Source of the DNA: Bacteroides neonati
GTDB lineage: Bacteria > Bacteroidota > Bacteroidia > Bacteroidales > Bacteroidaceae
Assembly: GCF_000499785.1 (NCBI RefSeq)
Contig: NZ_HG726022.1
Span: forward strand, 91,605 to 155,604
Length of the DNA stretch: 64,000 nucleotides
Reading direction: 5' to 3'
The notes under the pieces are model-generated. The model did no database searches, was not told where the DNA came from, and saw only the letters and a program-made list of their open reading frames with translations. Numbering within the stretch: the stretch's first letter is position 1; every line of letters starts with the position of its first letter. This document shows positions 55,924 to 63,565 of the stretch, piece after piece. The position numbers were made by a program, and so were the translations under genes.

Positions 55924-56574
55924 TTAAAATCTTTTCACATTAACTAGTACTTGAAATATTGCCTTAATCATGGATATCGGAATATCCTGAGCAGCGTATT
56001 CAGGAGATGGATTAGACGGTATTAATTTTATAAAACCCTCTTTTTCTGACTTAGACATGCGCTTTACCGTGCGATAATCATCCGTAACTATAGCATACAC
56101 TTCACCAAATGGGAGGTAGTTTATATTGGACTCATTTACTTTTTTAATGGCCATCATGTCGCCGTGGTTAATTTCTGGCTCCATTGAATGACCAGTTAGA
56201 TTACACCACATTACACCATCTTTATTGTATGGGGGAAAGTCTATATTATATTCAGGGTTTATCGATTGATCGTTCAATATGAGATCAAACCCACCGATGA
56301 AGTCTACATTATAATAAGGACGGCCAGCGGAGTAGCTAACTATTGGGGATGGTTCTTCGGATTTAAACATTGAACCCTCTCCTGTGATGAGCCATTCAAT
56401 ATTGATATCAGTACACAACTTAGCAATTTTTTCTATTACAGAATAACTAGGCTCTCTATTTTTTGCTATGTAATTGTACAACGTTTGTTGTTTTACTCCT
56501 ATACACTCTGCAAAACCGTTTAATGATTCTCCTGATTCATATATTATGCTTTCAATTCTTTGATTAATAGTCAT
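55924..56574 (-). CDS. Phage CI-like repressor, S24 peptidase family
   Basis: 216 residues. An N-terminal XRE-type helix-turn-helix (about 5-55: GFAECIGVKQQTLYNYIAKN) is followed by a LexA/CI-type S24 domain with Ser130 in GHSMEPEI and Lys171 in YRTVKRM, the autocleavage dyad. It should keep the prophage silent and be inactivated on RecA activation. Divergent from the early operon with operators between. Confidence 0.92.
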   Translation of the reverse strand: MTINQRIESIIYESGESLNGFAECIGVKQQTLYNYIAKNREPSYSVIEKIAKLCTDINIEWLITGEGSMFKSEEPSPIVSYSAGRPYYNVDFIGGFDLILNDQSINPEYNIDFPPYNKDGVMWCNLTGHSMEPEINHGDMMAIKKVNESNINYLPFGEVYAIVTDDYRTVKRMSKSEKEGFIKLIPSNPSPEYAAQDIPISMIKAIFQVLVNVKRF

Positions 56575-56631
56575 ATAGATGTATGGTTGTATGCGTTCTT
56601 ATTTATAATATATCTAAATTATTGAAATAGC

Positions 56632-56667
56632 AACAACATTTGTTGTTTTTGATAAACAAATGTTGTT
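56632..56667. promoter_or_regulatory. Repressor operator region
   Basis: 13-base inverted repeat: AACAACATTTGTT (56632-56644) and AACAAATGTTGTT (56655-56667), 10 bases apart. Each half is itself an imperfect dyad (AACAAC/GTTGTT, AACAA/TTGTT). TTACTTTG at 56666-56673 overlaps the right site and could be the rightward -7 box. Typical place for CI-type binding. Confidence 0.7.
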
Positions 56668-56714
56668 ACTTTGCATTCAGAATTCAACGCCAAACGAAAC
56701 ATAGGTATACAAAA

Positions 56715-56759
56715 ATGGCTGTCTCGGAAGCGTCCGTGATTCTATATCTGCTCAATTAG
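56715..56759 (+). CDS. Possible 14-aa leader peptide
   Basis: ATG at 56715 encodes 14 residues (MAVSEASVILYLLN) ending at 56759. It lies inside the loop of a terminator-like hairpin (56717-56781), which suggests attenuation but could be chance. Confidence 0.3.
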   Translation: MAVSEASVILYLLN

Positions 56760-56781
56760 TCTTTTGCAAATATAGACAGCC
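56717..56781 (+). terminator. Early-operon leader terminator
   Basis: GGCTGTCT (56717-56724) pairs with AGACAGCC (56774-56781) and is followed at once by a run of T. It lies between the operators and the first early gene. Confidence 0.5.
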
Positions 56782-56835
56782 TTTTTTGATTATCAAACTA
56801 TTTCTGACGGTTTTTCATGAATTCAATGCAATTGC

Positions 56836-56902
56836 GTGGTTGCTATTGCACAGAAAAAGGAAATTCATTAGAGCTCTATCCGAGTAATCGCCAAGCAACC
56901 AC
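56836..56902 (+). repeat. Inverted repeat before the first early gene
   Basis: GTGGTTGCT (56836-56844) and AGCAACCAC (56894-56902), a 9-base stem with a long loop. Confidence 0.45.
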
Positions 56903-56950
56903 ATTAGGGCGATGAAAGGATGGAGCTTTGTTTTTAAAAAACAAAAGGCT

Positions 56951-57241
56951 ATGGAAGAGATTAAAACAAATCCTGAAATTGGGCAGACGTCATTGTATTT
57001 GCCATTATCTGAAACGAAACAAAAGAGAGCTATTGCTTTTATTGAAAGATTATCCGATCCAGAGAGTGCGAAAGATGTGCTGAGTTACCTTAATGAAACA
57101 ATGAGAACCTTAACTTTTGAAATTTCCGAAACTACTAATCGTAGAAGAGAGCAAGACTACCTAATAGATCAACTATGCAACTTGTCTTGTATCTCAGACG
57201 CTATTGAATACTTGGCAGCTATCAAGCCTCTAAACCAATAA
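56951..57241 (+). CDS. Small early phage protein (96 aa)
   Basis: 96 residues from the ATG at 56951; an in-frame ATG at 56912 adds 13 residues. Mostly helical with charged heptads (KQKRAIAFIERLSDPESAKD, ISETTNRRREQDYLIDQL). No family recognised. First gene of the rightward operon; its stop codon overlaps the region of the next start. Confidence 0.6.
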   Translation: MEEIKTNPEIGQTSLYLPLSETKQKRAIAFIERLSDPESAKDVLSYLNETMRTLTFEISETTNRRREQDYLIDQLCNLSCISDAIEYLAAIKPLNQ

Positions 57242-57245
57242 TGCC

Positions 57246-57485
57246 ATGTTGACCAAAACAGAAATCAGTTTGATAGCAGAAAGAGTAGCTGAAATCGTGC
57301 TTGATAAAAATGATGAATTGCTTACTGCTAAAAGTTGTTCTGAATGGCTTAACATCTCAATAGGCGCTCTACATAAACGCTGTGAGAAAGGAAAAATTCC
57401 CTGTTATCGGCGTCATGGAGCTTTGTATTTCTCGAAAAAAGAGGTTTCCGCCTACTATATGCAAAATGATAAACCCGCGTCGTGA
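57246..57485 (+). CDS. Helix-turn-helix DNA-binding protein (excisionase-like)
   Basis: 79 residues. The core TAKSCSEWLNISIGALHKRCEKGKIPCYRRHG is a MerR/excisionase-type winged helix: helix, turn, helix, then the basic wing ending in aromatic residues. Probably an early transcription regulator or excisionase of the prophage. Confidence 0.75.
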   Translation: MLTKTEISLIAERVAEIVLDKNDELLTAKSCSEWLNISIGALHKRCEKGKIPCYRRHGALYFSKKEVSAYYMQNDKPAS

Positions 57486-57567
57486 GACAGCTGATTATAA
57501 AAGTGATATAAAGGTGATCCGGATTGGTAGGAGTGATTGCCTAGCCAATCCACTAAAACGAAAATGT

Positions 57568-57750
57568 ATGAAATATATAGAATTTATAATCTACCTGATA
57601 CTTGATGTATTATTGCTCATCTACTTACTCGCTTATCTTTTCGGGTATGTACCTGAAGCGCCTGGATCTGCAAAGACAATCTTTATACTAATGTGTATTC
57701 TTGCGCTAGCCGGCACCCGGATAACTTATAAAGAAGCAAAGGAGGGATAA
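57568..57750 (+). CDS. Small membrane protein (60 aa)
   Basis: 60 residues from the ATG at 57568 with two hydrophobic helices (about 3-24 and 37-50) around a short GYVPEAPGSAK loop. The frame is open further upstream but overlaps the HTH gene. Family unknown. Confidence 0.5.
   Translation: MKYIEFIIYLILDVLLLIYLLAYLFGYVPEAPGSAKTIFILMCILALAGTRITYKEAKEG
57738..57746 (+). promoter_or_regulatory. Strong Shine-Dalgarno before a 52-aa gene
   Basis: AAAGGAGGG four bases before the ATG at 57751. Such full SD sequences are rare in Bacteroidetes chromosomal genes and help fix this start. Confidence 0.65.
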
Positions 57751-57909
57751 ATGGGAGTTACAATGGAAACAGGAGATGTCCTAATCATAGGCGGGAAAAC
57801 ATTCGTTTCAATGGAACATTACAATAAACTTCAAAAAGAGCTGAAACGAGAAACTAAGATTCTGGAAATTATGATCGAAGAGCGTGAGTACCTGAAGTCG
57901 GTAATTTAG
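57751..57909 (+). CDS. Small phage protein (52 aa)
   Basis: 52 residues beginning MGVTMETGDVLIIGGKTFVS, with a C-terminal coiled segment (YNKLQKELKRETKILEIM). The preceding gene's stop codon directly abuts its start. Family unknown. Confidence 0.6.
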   Translation: MGVTMETGDVLIIGGKTFVSMEHYNKLQKELKRETKILEIMIEEREYLKSVI

Positions 57910-57932
57910 AATAAAAACAAAATGAGAATTAT

Positions 57933-58100
57933 ATGAAAAAATATCTATTTAACATAGTTTCTGTGATAGCACTATTTGCTGTCGGAATAAGAGTATTTAA
58001 CCACATACACGCATGGCTTGGTATCATTATCTGCCTGTGTGCTATTTATCCAATTTATAAACTTATTAAATTATTATTGAAAGATGAAACAAAAAATTAA
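57933..58100 (+). CDS. Small membrane protein (55 aa)
   Basis: 55 residues, starting MKKYLFNIVSVIALFAVGIR, with two hydrophobic helices. Its 3' end overlaps the start of the SPFH lipoprotein gene by 17 bases, so translation may be coupled. Family unknown. Confidence 0.55.
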   Translation: MKKYLFNIVSVIALFAVGIRVFNHIHAWLGIIICLCAIYPIYKLIKLLLKDETKN

Positions 58101-58875
58101 GTTTCTGATGATGGCTTTAGTGGCCATGGTAGTATTCGCTTCATGCGAAAGAGTAGCTCCCAATTATGCCGGTGTGTTCATGGAGAATTACGGCAAAGAA
58201 GGAAAGAAGGACTTTTCTATTAAGACAGGTAAGGTTGCTGTTTGGGAGTGGGGCACAGAGTTGTTCCAAGTTCCATTATTCGATCAGCGCGGCAAGTTCG
58301 AAAAACCCGTTACACTGAAGGCTGCGGACAACACCGAATTCAATGCCCAACCTTCTTACTCTTACAAAGTAATCAAAGAACGGGCCATTGATGTGGTATT
58401 CGACAACAAGCATATCGGGAGCGGTGATGATTTCATGTCATCGCTCGAAGATAATATTCTCGAACCACGGATTTACGATCTTATCAAGGAAGAAAGCCGT
58501 AAGCATAAAACTGACAGCTTAATGGCCGATGGTGGTTCTCTTATCTTTGAAAGACGCTTAGAACAGATCATAGACAAGGAGTTTCTGAATAGAGGCTTAC
58601 AGTTGCTTACTTTCTCCGCTCAACTCGAATTCAGCAAGAAAGTACGTGAAAAGATTGACAGTAGAAATGAGGTTAATACCAATATCTCCGTACTCGATCA
58701 GCAGATAGAAGAACAAAAGAAGCAAAACGAGCTAGAGCGGCTAAAGACTGAGCAAGCTCTTATCACTTCCAGAGGGTTAACAAAAGAAATTCTATATAAA
58801 CGCTTTATTGATAAGTGGGATGGTCAAGCACCATTGTATGGAGTAGTTCCCGAATTCCTCAAGATAACTAATTAG
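58084..58875 (+). CDS. SPFH/band-7-like lipoprotein in the prophage
   Basis: 263 residues with lipobox VFASC. The mature part has the band-7 pattern: a beta-rich head (VAPNYAGVFMENYGKEGKKD; TGKVAVWEWGTELFQVPLFD), YSYKVIKERAIDVVFDNKHI, and a helical tail (ISVLDQQIEEQKKQNELERL) as in HflK/HflC-type proteins. Unlike host SPFH proteins it is short and lipid-anchored. It might shield the lysogen by acting on membrane proteases or on receptors; this is inference. Confidence 0.7.
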   Translation: MKQKIKFLMMALVAMVVFASCERVAPNYAGVFMENYGKEGKKDFSIKTGKVAVWEWGTELFQVPLFDQRGKFEKPVTLKAADNTEFNAQPSYSYKVIKERAIDVVFDNKHIGSGDDFMSSLEDNILEPRIYDLIKEESRKHKTDSLMADGGSLIFERRLEQIIDKEFLNRGLQLLTFSAQLEFSKKVREKIDSRNEVNTNISVLDQQIEEQKKQNELERLKTEQALITSRGLTKEILYKRFIDKWDGQAPLYGVVPEFLKITN

Positions 58876-58882
58876 TTTATAT

Positions 58883-58912
58883 CCGCGTGGCGGGTATTCT
58901 CTTGCCACGCGG
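58883..58912 (+). terminator. Terminator after the SPFH gene
   Basis: Nine-base G/C-rich arms (58883-58891 and 58904-58912) around a 12-base loop. Confidence 0.75.
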
Positions 58913-58937
58913 ATTATTTCAATAAAAAATTAAGTTT

Positions 58938-59618
58938 ATGAAAACAGACAATAAAAAATTGCAGAGAAGTATAGAAACAGTGATTAACGACCCGGCGTTG
59001 ATGGATTCAATAAAAAGTAAAATTCCGAACGGTAGTTATTATGCCAATTCGGTTATTGAAGCCGCTGTTGATTTATCTAAATCGCTAGAATCCTTTTACC
59101 ACGACCCCTTTCTTGGAAACTATGGTTTATATCCGTTTCTGAATGTTATTGAGTATCATTTAGAGGAGGGTGGAGTTATAAGCAGCCCTGTTATTGTTGC
59201 ATCAGACTTTGATGTTGATTTGTTCGTCGGGCTTATCCGTGATTTGGATATACCCCAAAATGTGAAAAATGAAATAGAGGCACATTTGTCTAAAATCAAT
59301 ACTTCCTATGGTAACCCTCTTAATATTATCTCCGTAGAGATATCTAAGTACATAGATATAGTTAAGTATTTAACCAACAAGCTTAACCAATTAAAAAGTA
59401 TAAATAATGATTGGTCGATTGTAAGAGACTCCATGTCTCGGCTAGAATATGGAGGTAGCCTAACTATTCAGACAAGCGGTATCCTATCAAAAGAGGAGTT
59501 GACACGCAGAATTAAGAGGTGGAATAGAAGACAGGGCAAATCACTACGTAAGTTTATAAGGATAGTGGATTGTTATTTTATTTCGATTATAGTTATTGAG
59601 TGTTGTAAACGTAAGTAA
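58938..59618 (+). CDS. Hypothetical phage protein (226 aa)
   Basis: 226 residues, mainly helical (SYYANSVIEAAVDLSKSLES, KYIDIVKYLTNKLNQLKSIN). A basic segment (RRIKRWNRRQGKSLRKFIR) is followed by a short hydrophobic C-terminus. No known domain. Ends at a hairpin. Confidence 0.6.
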   Translation: MKTDNKKLQRSIETVINDPALMDSIKSKIPNGSYYANSVIEAAVDLSKSLESFYHDPFLGNYGLYPFLNVIEYHLEEGGVISSPVIVASDFDVDLFVGLIRDLDIPQNVKNEIEAHLSKINTSYGNPLNIISVEISKYIDIVKYLTNKLNQLKSINNDWSIVRDSMSRLEYGGSLTIQTSGILSKEELTRRIKRWNRRQGKSLRKFIRIVDCYFISIIVIECCKRK

Positions 59619-59622
59619 AACA

Positions 59623-59670
59623 AAGACCACTACCGTAATTTGTTTTGGCGACGGTTCCGGTAGTGTTCTT
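59623..59670 (+). terminator. Hairpin between two phage genes
   Basis: Thirteen-base arms (59623-59635 and 59658-59670) with one mismatch, followed by TCTT. It lies before the next ATG (59680) and argues against the earlier in-frame start at 59596. Confidence 0.55.
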
Positions 59671-59679
59671 CTTAAGAGC

Positions 59680-60585
59680 ATGGAGGCAAAGATAATGCAA
59701 ATAAAGATAGGAATTACTATAAATCGACAGAAACGTGATGCTGTAAGGCTTAGAATGAAAGAGCATGGAATAGTTCCTTCCGTGGTTACTGTTTACGGCA
59801 TATTGCGGCTATTAGACGCATTAGACGGCAATCGGGTATCTCGTATAGATCGTAATTTTGTCAATATGGCTATACGTGAATATAAACCATATGAAGATGA
59901 GATTGATATATGTAATACAACTATATCATTCCCTGATTATGTTGCCACCCGAACTGAGCTGGTAAATAGACTTTCTGTACATGGATACCGCTTAGTTCCA
60001 ATAATCAAGGCGTTCTACAACGTATTATTGAAGTGTCATATAAATTCGATTCCGGTGCGTGATCAAACCAATGGCTTTTTATTGGCGACTATTTCACCGA
60101 GAAGAGTTTTAAGCTTAAAAAATAAGCCATTAAGTAATTGTATAACCATGTCATCGGAAGCTCTCGAAGCACTCGAAATTATAGCTAATCAAAATGAAAC
60201 ATCGGTATATCGGATGATGATGCGCGCTGTTGACACGCTTATAAAAATAGAGTTTGACAGAGATGCTTTTATTGAGAATTCAGATATTATACGCGAGAAT
60301 ATCTTGATGTATAACAAAAAAATTATCGGTATGGCTGGAACTGCTTATCTCCATCTGAATGCAAGAGGGTTGAAAAAAGGAATACAGGTATTGGTTTTAT
60401 TAGAGAAATATGGGATTCCCGGATTGACGGAGTTTTTTCACCGGATTGCCAGATTCATTCTTTTATCTCACTCCGGACAAATACAGCTAACGCGAATTCA
60501 CGTAAACGACACATCCGATTACAATGAAACACGCATGATTCGAAATGCGTACAGAAAGGAGGTACAGTATGCGACCTCTCGTTAG
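59680..60585 (+). CDS. Phage protein of four tandem RHH-like modules
   Basis: 301 residues from the ATG at 59680 (59695 also possible). Four segments share a strand-helix-turn-helix pattern of 35-45 residues: residues 8-48 (IKIGITINRQKRDAVRLRMK), 78-118 (TTISFPDYVATRTELVNRLS), 153-190 (NCITMSSEALEALEIIANQN) and 220-263 (TAYLHLNARGLKKGIQVLVL). Each ends in a hydrophobic second helix. This is the layout of ribbon-helix-helix DNA-binding units, here four in one chain. The reading is by eye; function unknown. Confidence 0.5.
   Translation: MEAKIMQIKIGITINRQKRDAVRLRMKEHGIVPSVVTVYGILRLLDALDGNRVSRIDRNFVNMAIREYKPYEDEIDICNTTISFPDYVATRTELVNRLSVHGYRLVPIIKAFYNVLLKCHINSIPVRDQTNGFLLATISPRRVLSLKNKPLSNCITMSSEALEALEIIANQNETSVYRMMMRAVDTLIKIEFDRDAFIENSDIIRENILMYNKKIIGMAGTAYLHLNARGLKKGIQVLVLLEKYGIPGLTEFFHRIARFILLSHSGQIQLTRIHVNDTSDYNETRMIRNAYRKEVQYATSR
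60555..60563 (+). promoter_or_regulatory. Strong Shine-Dalgarno before the 60569 gene
   Basis: AAAGGAGGT five bases before the ATG at 60569, inside the end of the preceding gene. It decides the start of the next gene. Confidence 0.7.
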
Positions 60586-60898
60586 TGATAGAATGGCTTT
60601 TTTGAAACAGCTTGAAGATGCTAAGAAGCCAAATAAGAAGCCGAAATTGAACAAGAATAATAAGAAGTATATCAACAATTGGATTCAATGTAACTATAGT
60701 GAGTTAGTTGAGGCTATCTGCTGGAACTTCAATATTGTTAGAAATGGTGGCCAATGTGCTTTTGATTATCTAAATAATTGCATCATCAATATATACAATG
60801 ACACTTCACTCTCATTTAAAAATCAAAGTGAATGTAATGTGTATATGGAAAAGGAATTGCATTTCCAACGGTTTATTATCAAAGTAAATATAGCATGA
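60569..60898 (+). CDS. Small basic phage protein (109 aa)
   Basis: 109 residues from the SD-supported ATG at 60569; an earlier in-frame ATG at 60545 is less likely. Very Lys-rich N-terminus (KKPNKKPKLNKNNKKYINNW), then an Asn-rich body with Cys and aromatics. Probably nucleic-acid-binding by charge; no family recognised. Confidence 0.55.
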   Translation: MRPLVSDRMAFLKQLEDAKKPNKKPKLNKNNKKYINNWIQCNYSELVEAICWNFNIVRNGGQCAFDYLNNCIINIYNDTSLSFKNQSECNVYMEKELHFQRFIIKVNIA

Positions 60899-61094
60899 AT
60901 ATACTAAAGAATTTAGAAATAGGAGATGTACCGTTTGCACACGGTAATACCGCATTAAGTGCCGTACAATCAAAACACGGTTGCAATAAATGCTTCTTCG
61001 ACAAAGGAAAGGGTGCCAAGAGTGCCCTATGAGCCATAGTTGTATGGGGCATTTGCGTCCCGATGGAACACCGGTGATTTTCATCGCAAAATAG
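60895..61094 (+). pseudogene. Cys-rich small phage gene interrupted by a frameshift
   Basis: From the ATG at 60895 the zero frame gives 45 residues with the pair CNKC and stops at 61032. The -1 frame continues as CQECPMSHSCMGHLRPDGTP and ends at 61094, five bases before the next ATG. Joined at the heptamer A-AAG-GGT (61008-61014) they give 66 residues with five or more zinc-type cysteines. Either a recent one-base indel or a programmed -1 frameshift; the sequence alone does not decide. Confidence 0.55.
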
Positions 61095-61099
61095 GATGT

Positions 61100-62098
61100 A
61101 TGGAAAGAAGTGACGGATTTATAATGTTGAGCCGTAAATTATTCAGTAGCGACATGTGGGAGACACCTCGGACTTATAGTAGTTGCGAAGCGTGGATAGA
61201 CTTAATACAGTCAGCACGATTTGAAGCAACACCGCTTACAGCGAGTATCGGTGGTCGTGAGATAACATACGGACGCGGACAATATCCTGCTTCTATTCGT
61301 TTTCTGGCAACTAGGTGGAAGTGGACGGAAAAGCAGGTTCGTTTATTTCTAGACAGACTAAAGAAACAAGGGCGTATTACGACCGAATGCAAACAGGGGA
61401 TGAATGTGGTAACTCTCTGTAAATATGAAGAGTATAACTCATGTAGTAGTACCGTTGGCACAGCAAAAGACACAGCAAAGGGCACAGATACCGAATTGAT
61501 ATTTAAAGAGTTAGAGAACATAAAGGCACAACTAACGGCACAGCAAAGGGCACAGGATGGGCACAGCGAGGGCACAAAGAAGAATAAAGCTAAAACAGAG
61601 AAAAAGAAAGATATAATATTATCTAGCGATAATATTTCTGATAACTCTAACGAGTTACCAGTCATAGTACCTCCGCCGGCCTGTTCGATTCCTTTTGGAA
61701 AAATCGTTGATATGTGGAATTCTACCTGTACGGGATATCGTCGGGTAATGAAGTTAAGCGATGTTCGCAAAAATAAAGTTCGTATTCGTATAGACGAAAT
61801 GGGAGGTATTGATAAAGCCATTCCGATACTTCAGTGTCTATTTGAGAAGATGCAGGAAAGTAATTTCCTTCGAGGTGAAAGTTCCAGGGGATTTAAAGCC
61901 GATTTTGATTGGGTGTTTACTAATGGCGCAAACTGGATCAAGATATTCGAAGGTAAGTATGATAACAAAAAAGAATTAAATAACAATGGGACAAGTCACA
62001 GCAATGTCGGCGCTAGTGCCGAAAGCGATAAAGAGAGCAGAGATAGAGCGTTTGCAGAGCACATTGCATCCAAGTTGGGCGGCGGAGATACGAGATAG
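61100..62098 (+). CDS. Phage replication-type winged-helix protein
   Basis: 332 residues from the ATG at 61100; the frame opens earlier, but that overlaps the frameshifted gene. The N-terminus (FIMLSRKLFSSDMWETPRTY) and WKWTEKQVRLFLDRLKKQGR form the winged-helix domain found in phage replication initiators of the DnaD/O type. A Gln/Lys linker and a C-terminal domain with FKADFDWVFTNGANWIKIFE follow. It probably loads the helicase at the phage origin. Confidence 0.72.
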   Translation: MERSDGFIMLSRKLFSSDMWETPRTYSSCEAWIDLIQSARFEATPLTASIGGREITYGRGQYPASIRFLATRWKWTEKQVRLFLDRLKKQGRITTECKQGMNVVTLCKYEEYNSCSSTVGTAKDTAKGTDTELIFKELENIKAQLTAQQRAQDGHSEGTKKNKAKTEKKKDIILSSDNISDNSNELPVIVPPPACSIPFGKIVDMWNSTCTGYRRVMKLSDVRKNKVRIRIDEMGGIDKAIPILQCLFEKMQESNFLRGESSRGFKADFDWVFTNGANWIKIFEGKYDNKKELNNNGTSHSNVGASAESDKESRDRAFAEHIASKLGGGDTR

Positions 62099-62642
62099 AT
62101 ACGAGTCTCCCGAAAACTTTCTAAAGCTGTTTAACCCCGGCATGCAGTCGAAGTATTGCCGATATGTTTCTAGGTGTTTCATGGGTGATGCCCCGGTACT
62201 ATCCCGACTGCGTATTGCTTATTCTGATAGCCTCGTAGAGTCTTGGCTGGAAATTCAGTTATACGACCTTGCCGAATTTTCCGGGTGTAAAGAAAAGCAG
62301 TCCGAAGCACAACGGCAAGAGACAGCAAGACTGATAATAACCAACTTTCACTACCTGAAAGTAACAGAGTTGATGTATTTTTTTCAGCTGTTTAAATCTG
62401 GCACGTTTGGTAAGTTCTACGGTGTTGTCGATGGTTTGGCTATAATGGAGTCGCTACGTAAGTTCTTGTCTATCCGTTTAGACGAAATCACTAAGGCAGA
62501 GCGTGAAAGGTTAGATGCCGAAAAGGCTGAACGTATGGCTACATGGGCGAAAGAAGCGATAACAAGGGAAGAGTATGAAGAACTTAAATGGTTGTTCAAT
62601 ATGGGATATGAAAAGGGTGTCCACGTGAAGTCATTTAAGTAA
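61986..62642 (+). CDS. Phage hypothetical protein, DUF6633-like
   Basis: 218 residues, overlapping the replication-type gene by 113 bases in another frame; the ATG at 62004 is an alternative. Helical throughout (HPSWAAEIRDRYESPENFLK; FHYLKVTELMYFFQLFKSGT), with a charged coiled C-terminal part. I recall similar proteins beside phage replication genes (DUF6633). Probably a replication accessory factor. Confidence 0.6.
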   Translation: MGQVTAMSALVPKAIKRAEIERLQSTLHPSWAAEIRDRYESPENFLKLFNPGMQSKYCRYVSRCFMGDAPVLSRLRIAYSDSLVESWLEIQLYDLAEFSGCKEKQSEAQRQETARLIITNFHYLKVTELMYFFQLFKSGTFGKFYGVVDGLAIMESLRKFLSIRLDEITKAERERLDAEKAERMATWAKEAITREEYEELKWLFNMGYEKGVHVKSFK

Positions 62643-62649
62643 ATACAAT

Positions 62650-62686
62650 AACCAACTGTTCGGAAATACCGAGTGGTTTAAATCAA
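62650..62686 (+). promoter_or_regulatory. Hairpin plus GTGGTTTAAATCAA element (copy 1)
   Basis: AACCAACT (62650-62657) can pair with AGTGGTT (62672-62678) with one bulge; the element GTGGTTTAAATCAA (62673-62686) ends 16 bases before the next ATG. Confidence 0.5.
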
Positions 62687-62702
62687 ATAAAAAAATAGAT
62701 AC

Positions 62703-62993
62703 ATGAAAATAAGATTAGCAGAAAAGATTCTTTATGTTACCTCTATATTTGGAAACTGGGACAGCAATTATCAGCCGTATTCTGTTCCACAACAACAGAA
62801 AGCATTGAAGGTGCTGAAGGTTCCAATGAATATCAGGAAATCGATGTTAGAGTACGGGGTATATGGGAAAATTCCAACCGAATACAGGGGATACAGTCCT
62901 ATTCAGGTGTCACAGGCGATGTTGAAACATAAGATGAACCCTGGGAATATAAAGGAGTATCGCAGGTGTATGAGACAGCTTTTGGATAAATAA
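62703..62993 (+). CDS. Phage hypothetical protein (96 aa)
   Basis: 96 residues, basic, with MKIRLAEKILYVTSIFGNWD and a Gly/Tyr-rich middle (YGVYGKIPTEYRGYSPIQVS). Helical ends. No family recognised. Preceded by the shared GTGGTT element. Confidence 0.6.
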   Translation: MKIRLAEKILYVTSIFGNWDSNYQPYSVPQQQKALKVLKVPMNIRKSMLEYGVYGKIPTEYRGYSPIQVSQAMLKHKMNPGNIKEYRRCMRQLLDK

Positions 62994-63086
62994 TCATCTC
63001 AAGCCATCCCGGCGCCACATACTGCGTAAGCTGGCTAACGAGGCTGCGCCCTTGTGGTACGGGGTGGTTCAAATCAATTTTAAAAA
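62994..63086 (+). ncRNA. Structured G/C-rich leader with GTGGTTCAAATCAA element (copy 2)
   Basis: Unusually G/C-rich for the region. CCATCCCG (63015-63022 approx.) and CCACA pair with TGTGG and CGGGGTGG near 63054-63067 to form a long stem. The element GTGGTTCAAATCAA (63064-63077) lies 9 bases before the next ATG. Could be a cis-regulatory RNA or a small RNA; a tRNA was considered and rejected. Confidence 0.4.
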
Positions 63087-63530
63087 ATGAATGAAACAAC
63101 AATCAAGGTTCTAAAGCCCAGCATAGACGGCAGGGTTTGTTATTGTCGAGTTCCTATCGCAAGGAAAATTATGGGGACTGGTGCGAGAGATTCCGAAGTA
63201 TTAATAAACGTCGGCATTCCTGATTCAATGATGGATATTGCGTTCAATTTGGAAACAGGAGCATATTCGTTGGATAGTACTTTAGTCGGAAGTGAGGGGT
63301 ATTGTGGGGCATTCTCCACAACCAGACTCCTGCAGCTTCTTCCGGCCTCTTTTAATCGTGGTGGTGTACGGATGGGGGTAATGCTTCACCCGGGTGAAAC
63401 TAACGGCTTTGGTCAGAGTAGTCTTATTGGGGCGGTTGTAGATATGGGAAAAGGGGTAGTCGTTAAGGAATTTGCCGGACACCCTGTATCTGTACTTGTA
63501 AGACTAATAGAATTCGCAACGAGAGAATAA
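63087..63530 (+). CDS. Phage hypothetical protein (147 aa)
   Basis: 147 residues, beta-rich and Gly-rich (VLINVGIPDSMMDIAFNLET; GGVRMGVMLHPGETNGFGQS). No family recognised. Preceded by the second GTGGTT element, so perhaps co-regulated with the 62703 gene. Confidence 0.6.
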   Translation: MNETTIKVLKPSIDGRVCYCRVPIARKIMGTGARDSEVLINVGIPDSMMDIAFNLETGAYSLDSTLVGSEGYCGAFSTTRLLQLLPASFNRGGVRMGVMLHPGETNGFGQSSLIGAVVDMGKGVVVKEFAGHPVSVLVRLIEFATRE

Positions 63531-63565
63531 TATTAATCCAAATCTAGAAGTAAAAGAGGTAAACC

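Noticed and set aside
62994..63086. tRNA gene suggested by GGTTCAAATC
   Set aside because: The T-arm-like sequence has no matching acceptor, D and anticodon arms of proper length; it fits a hairpin leader better.
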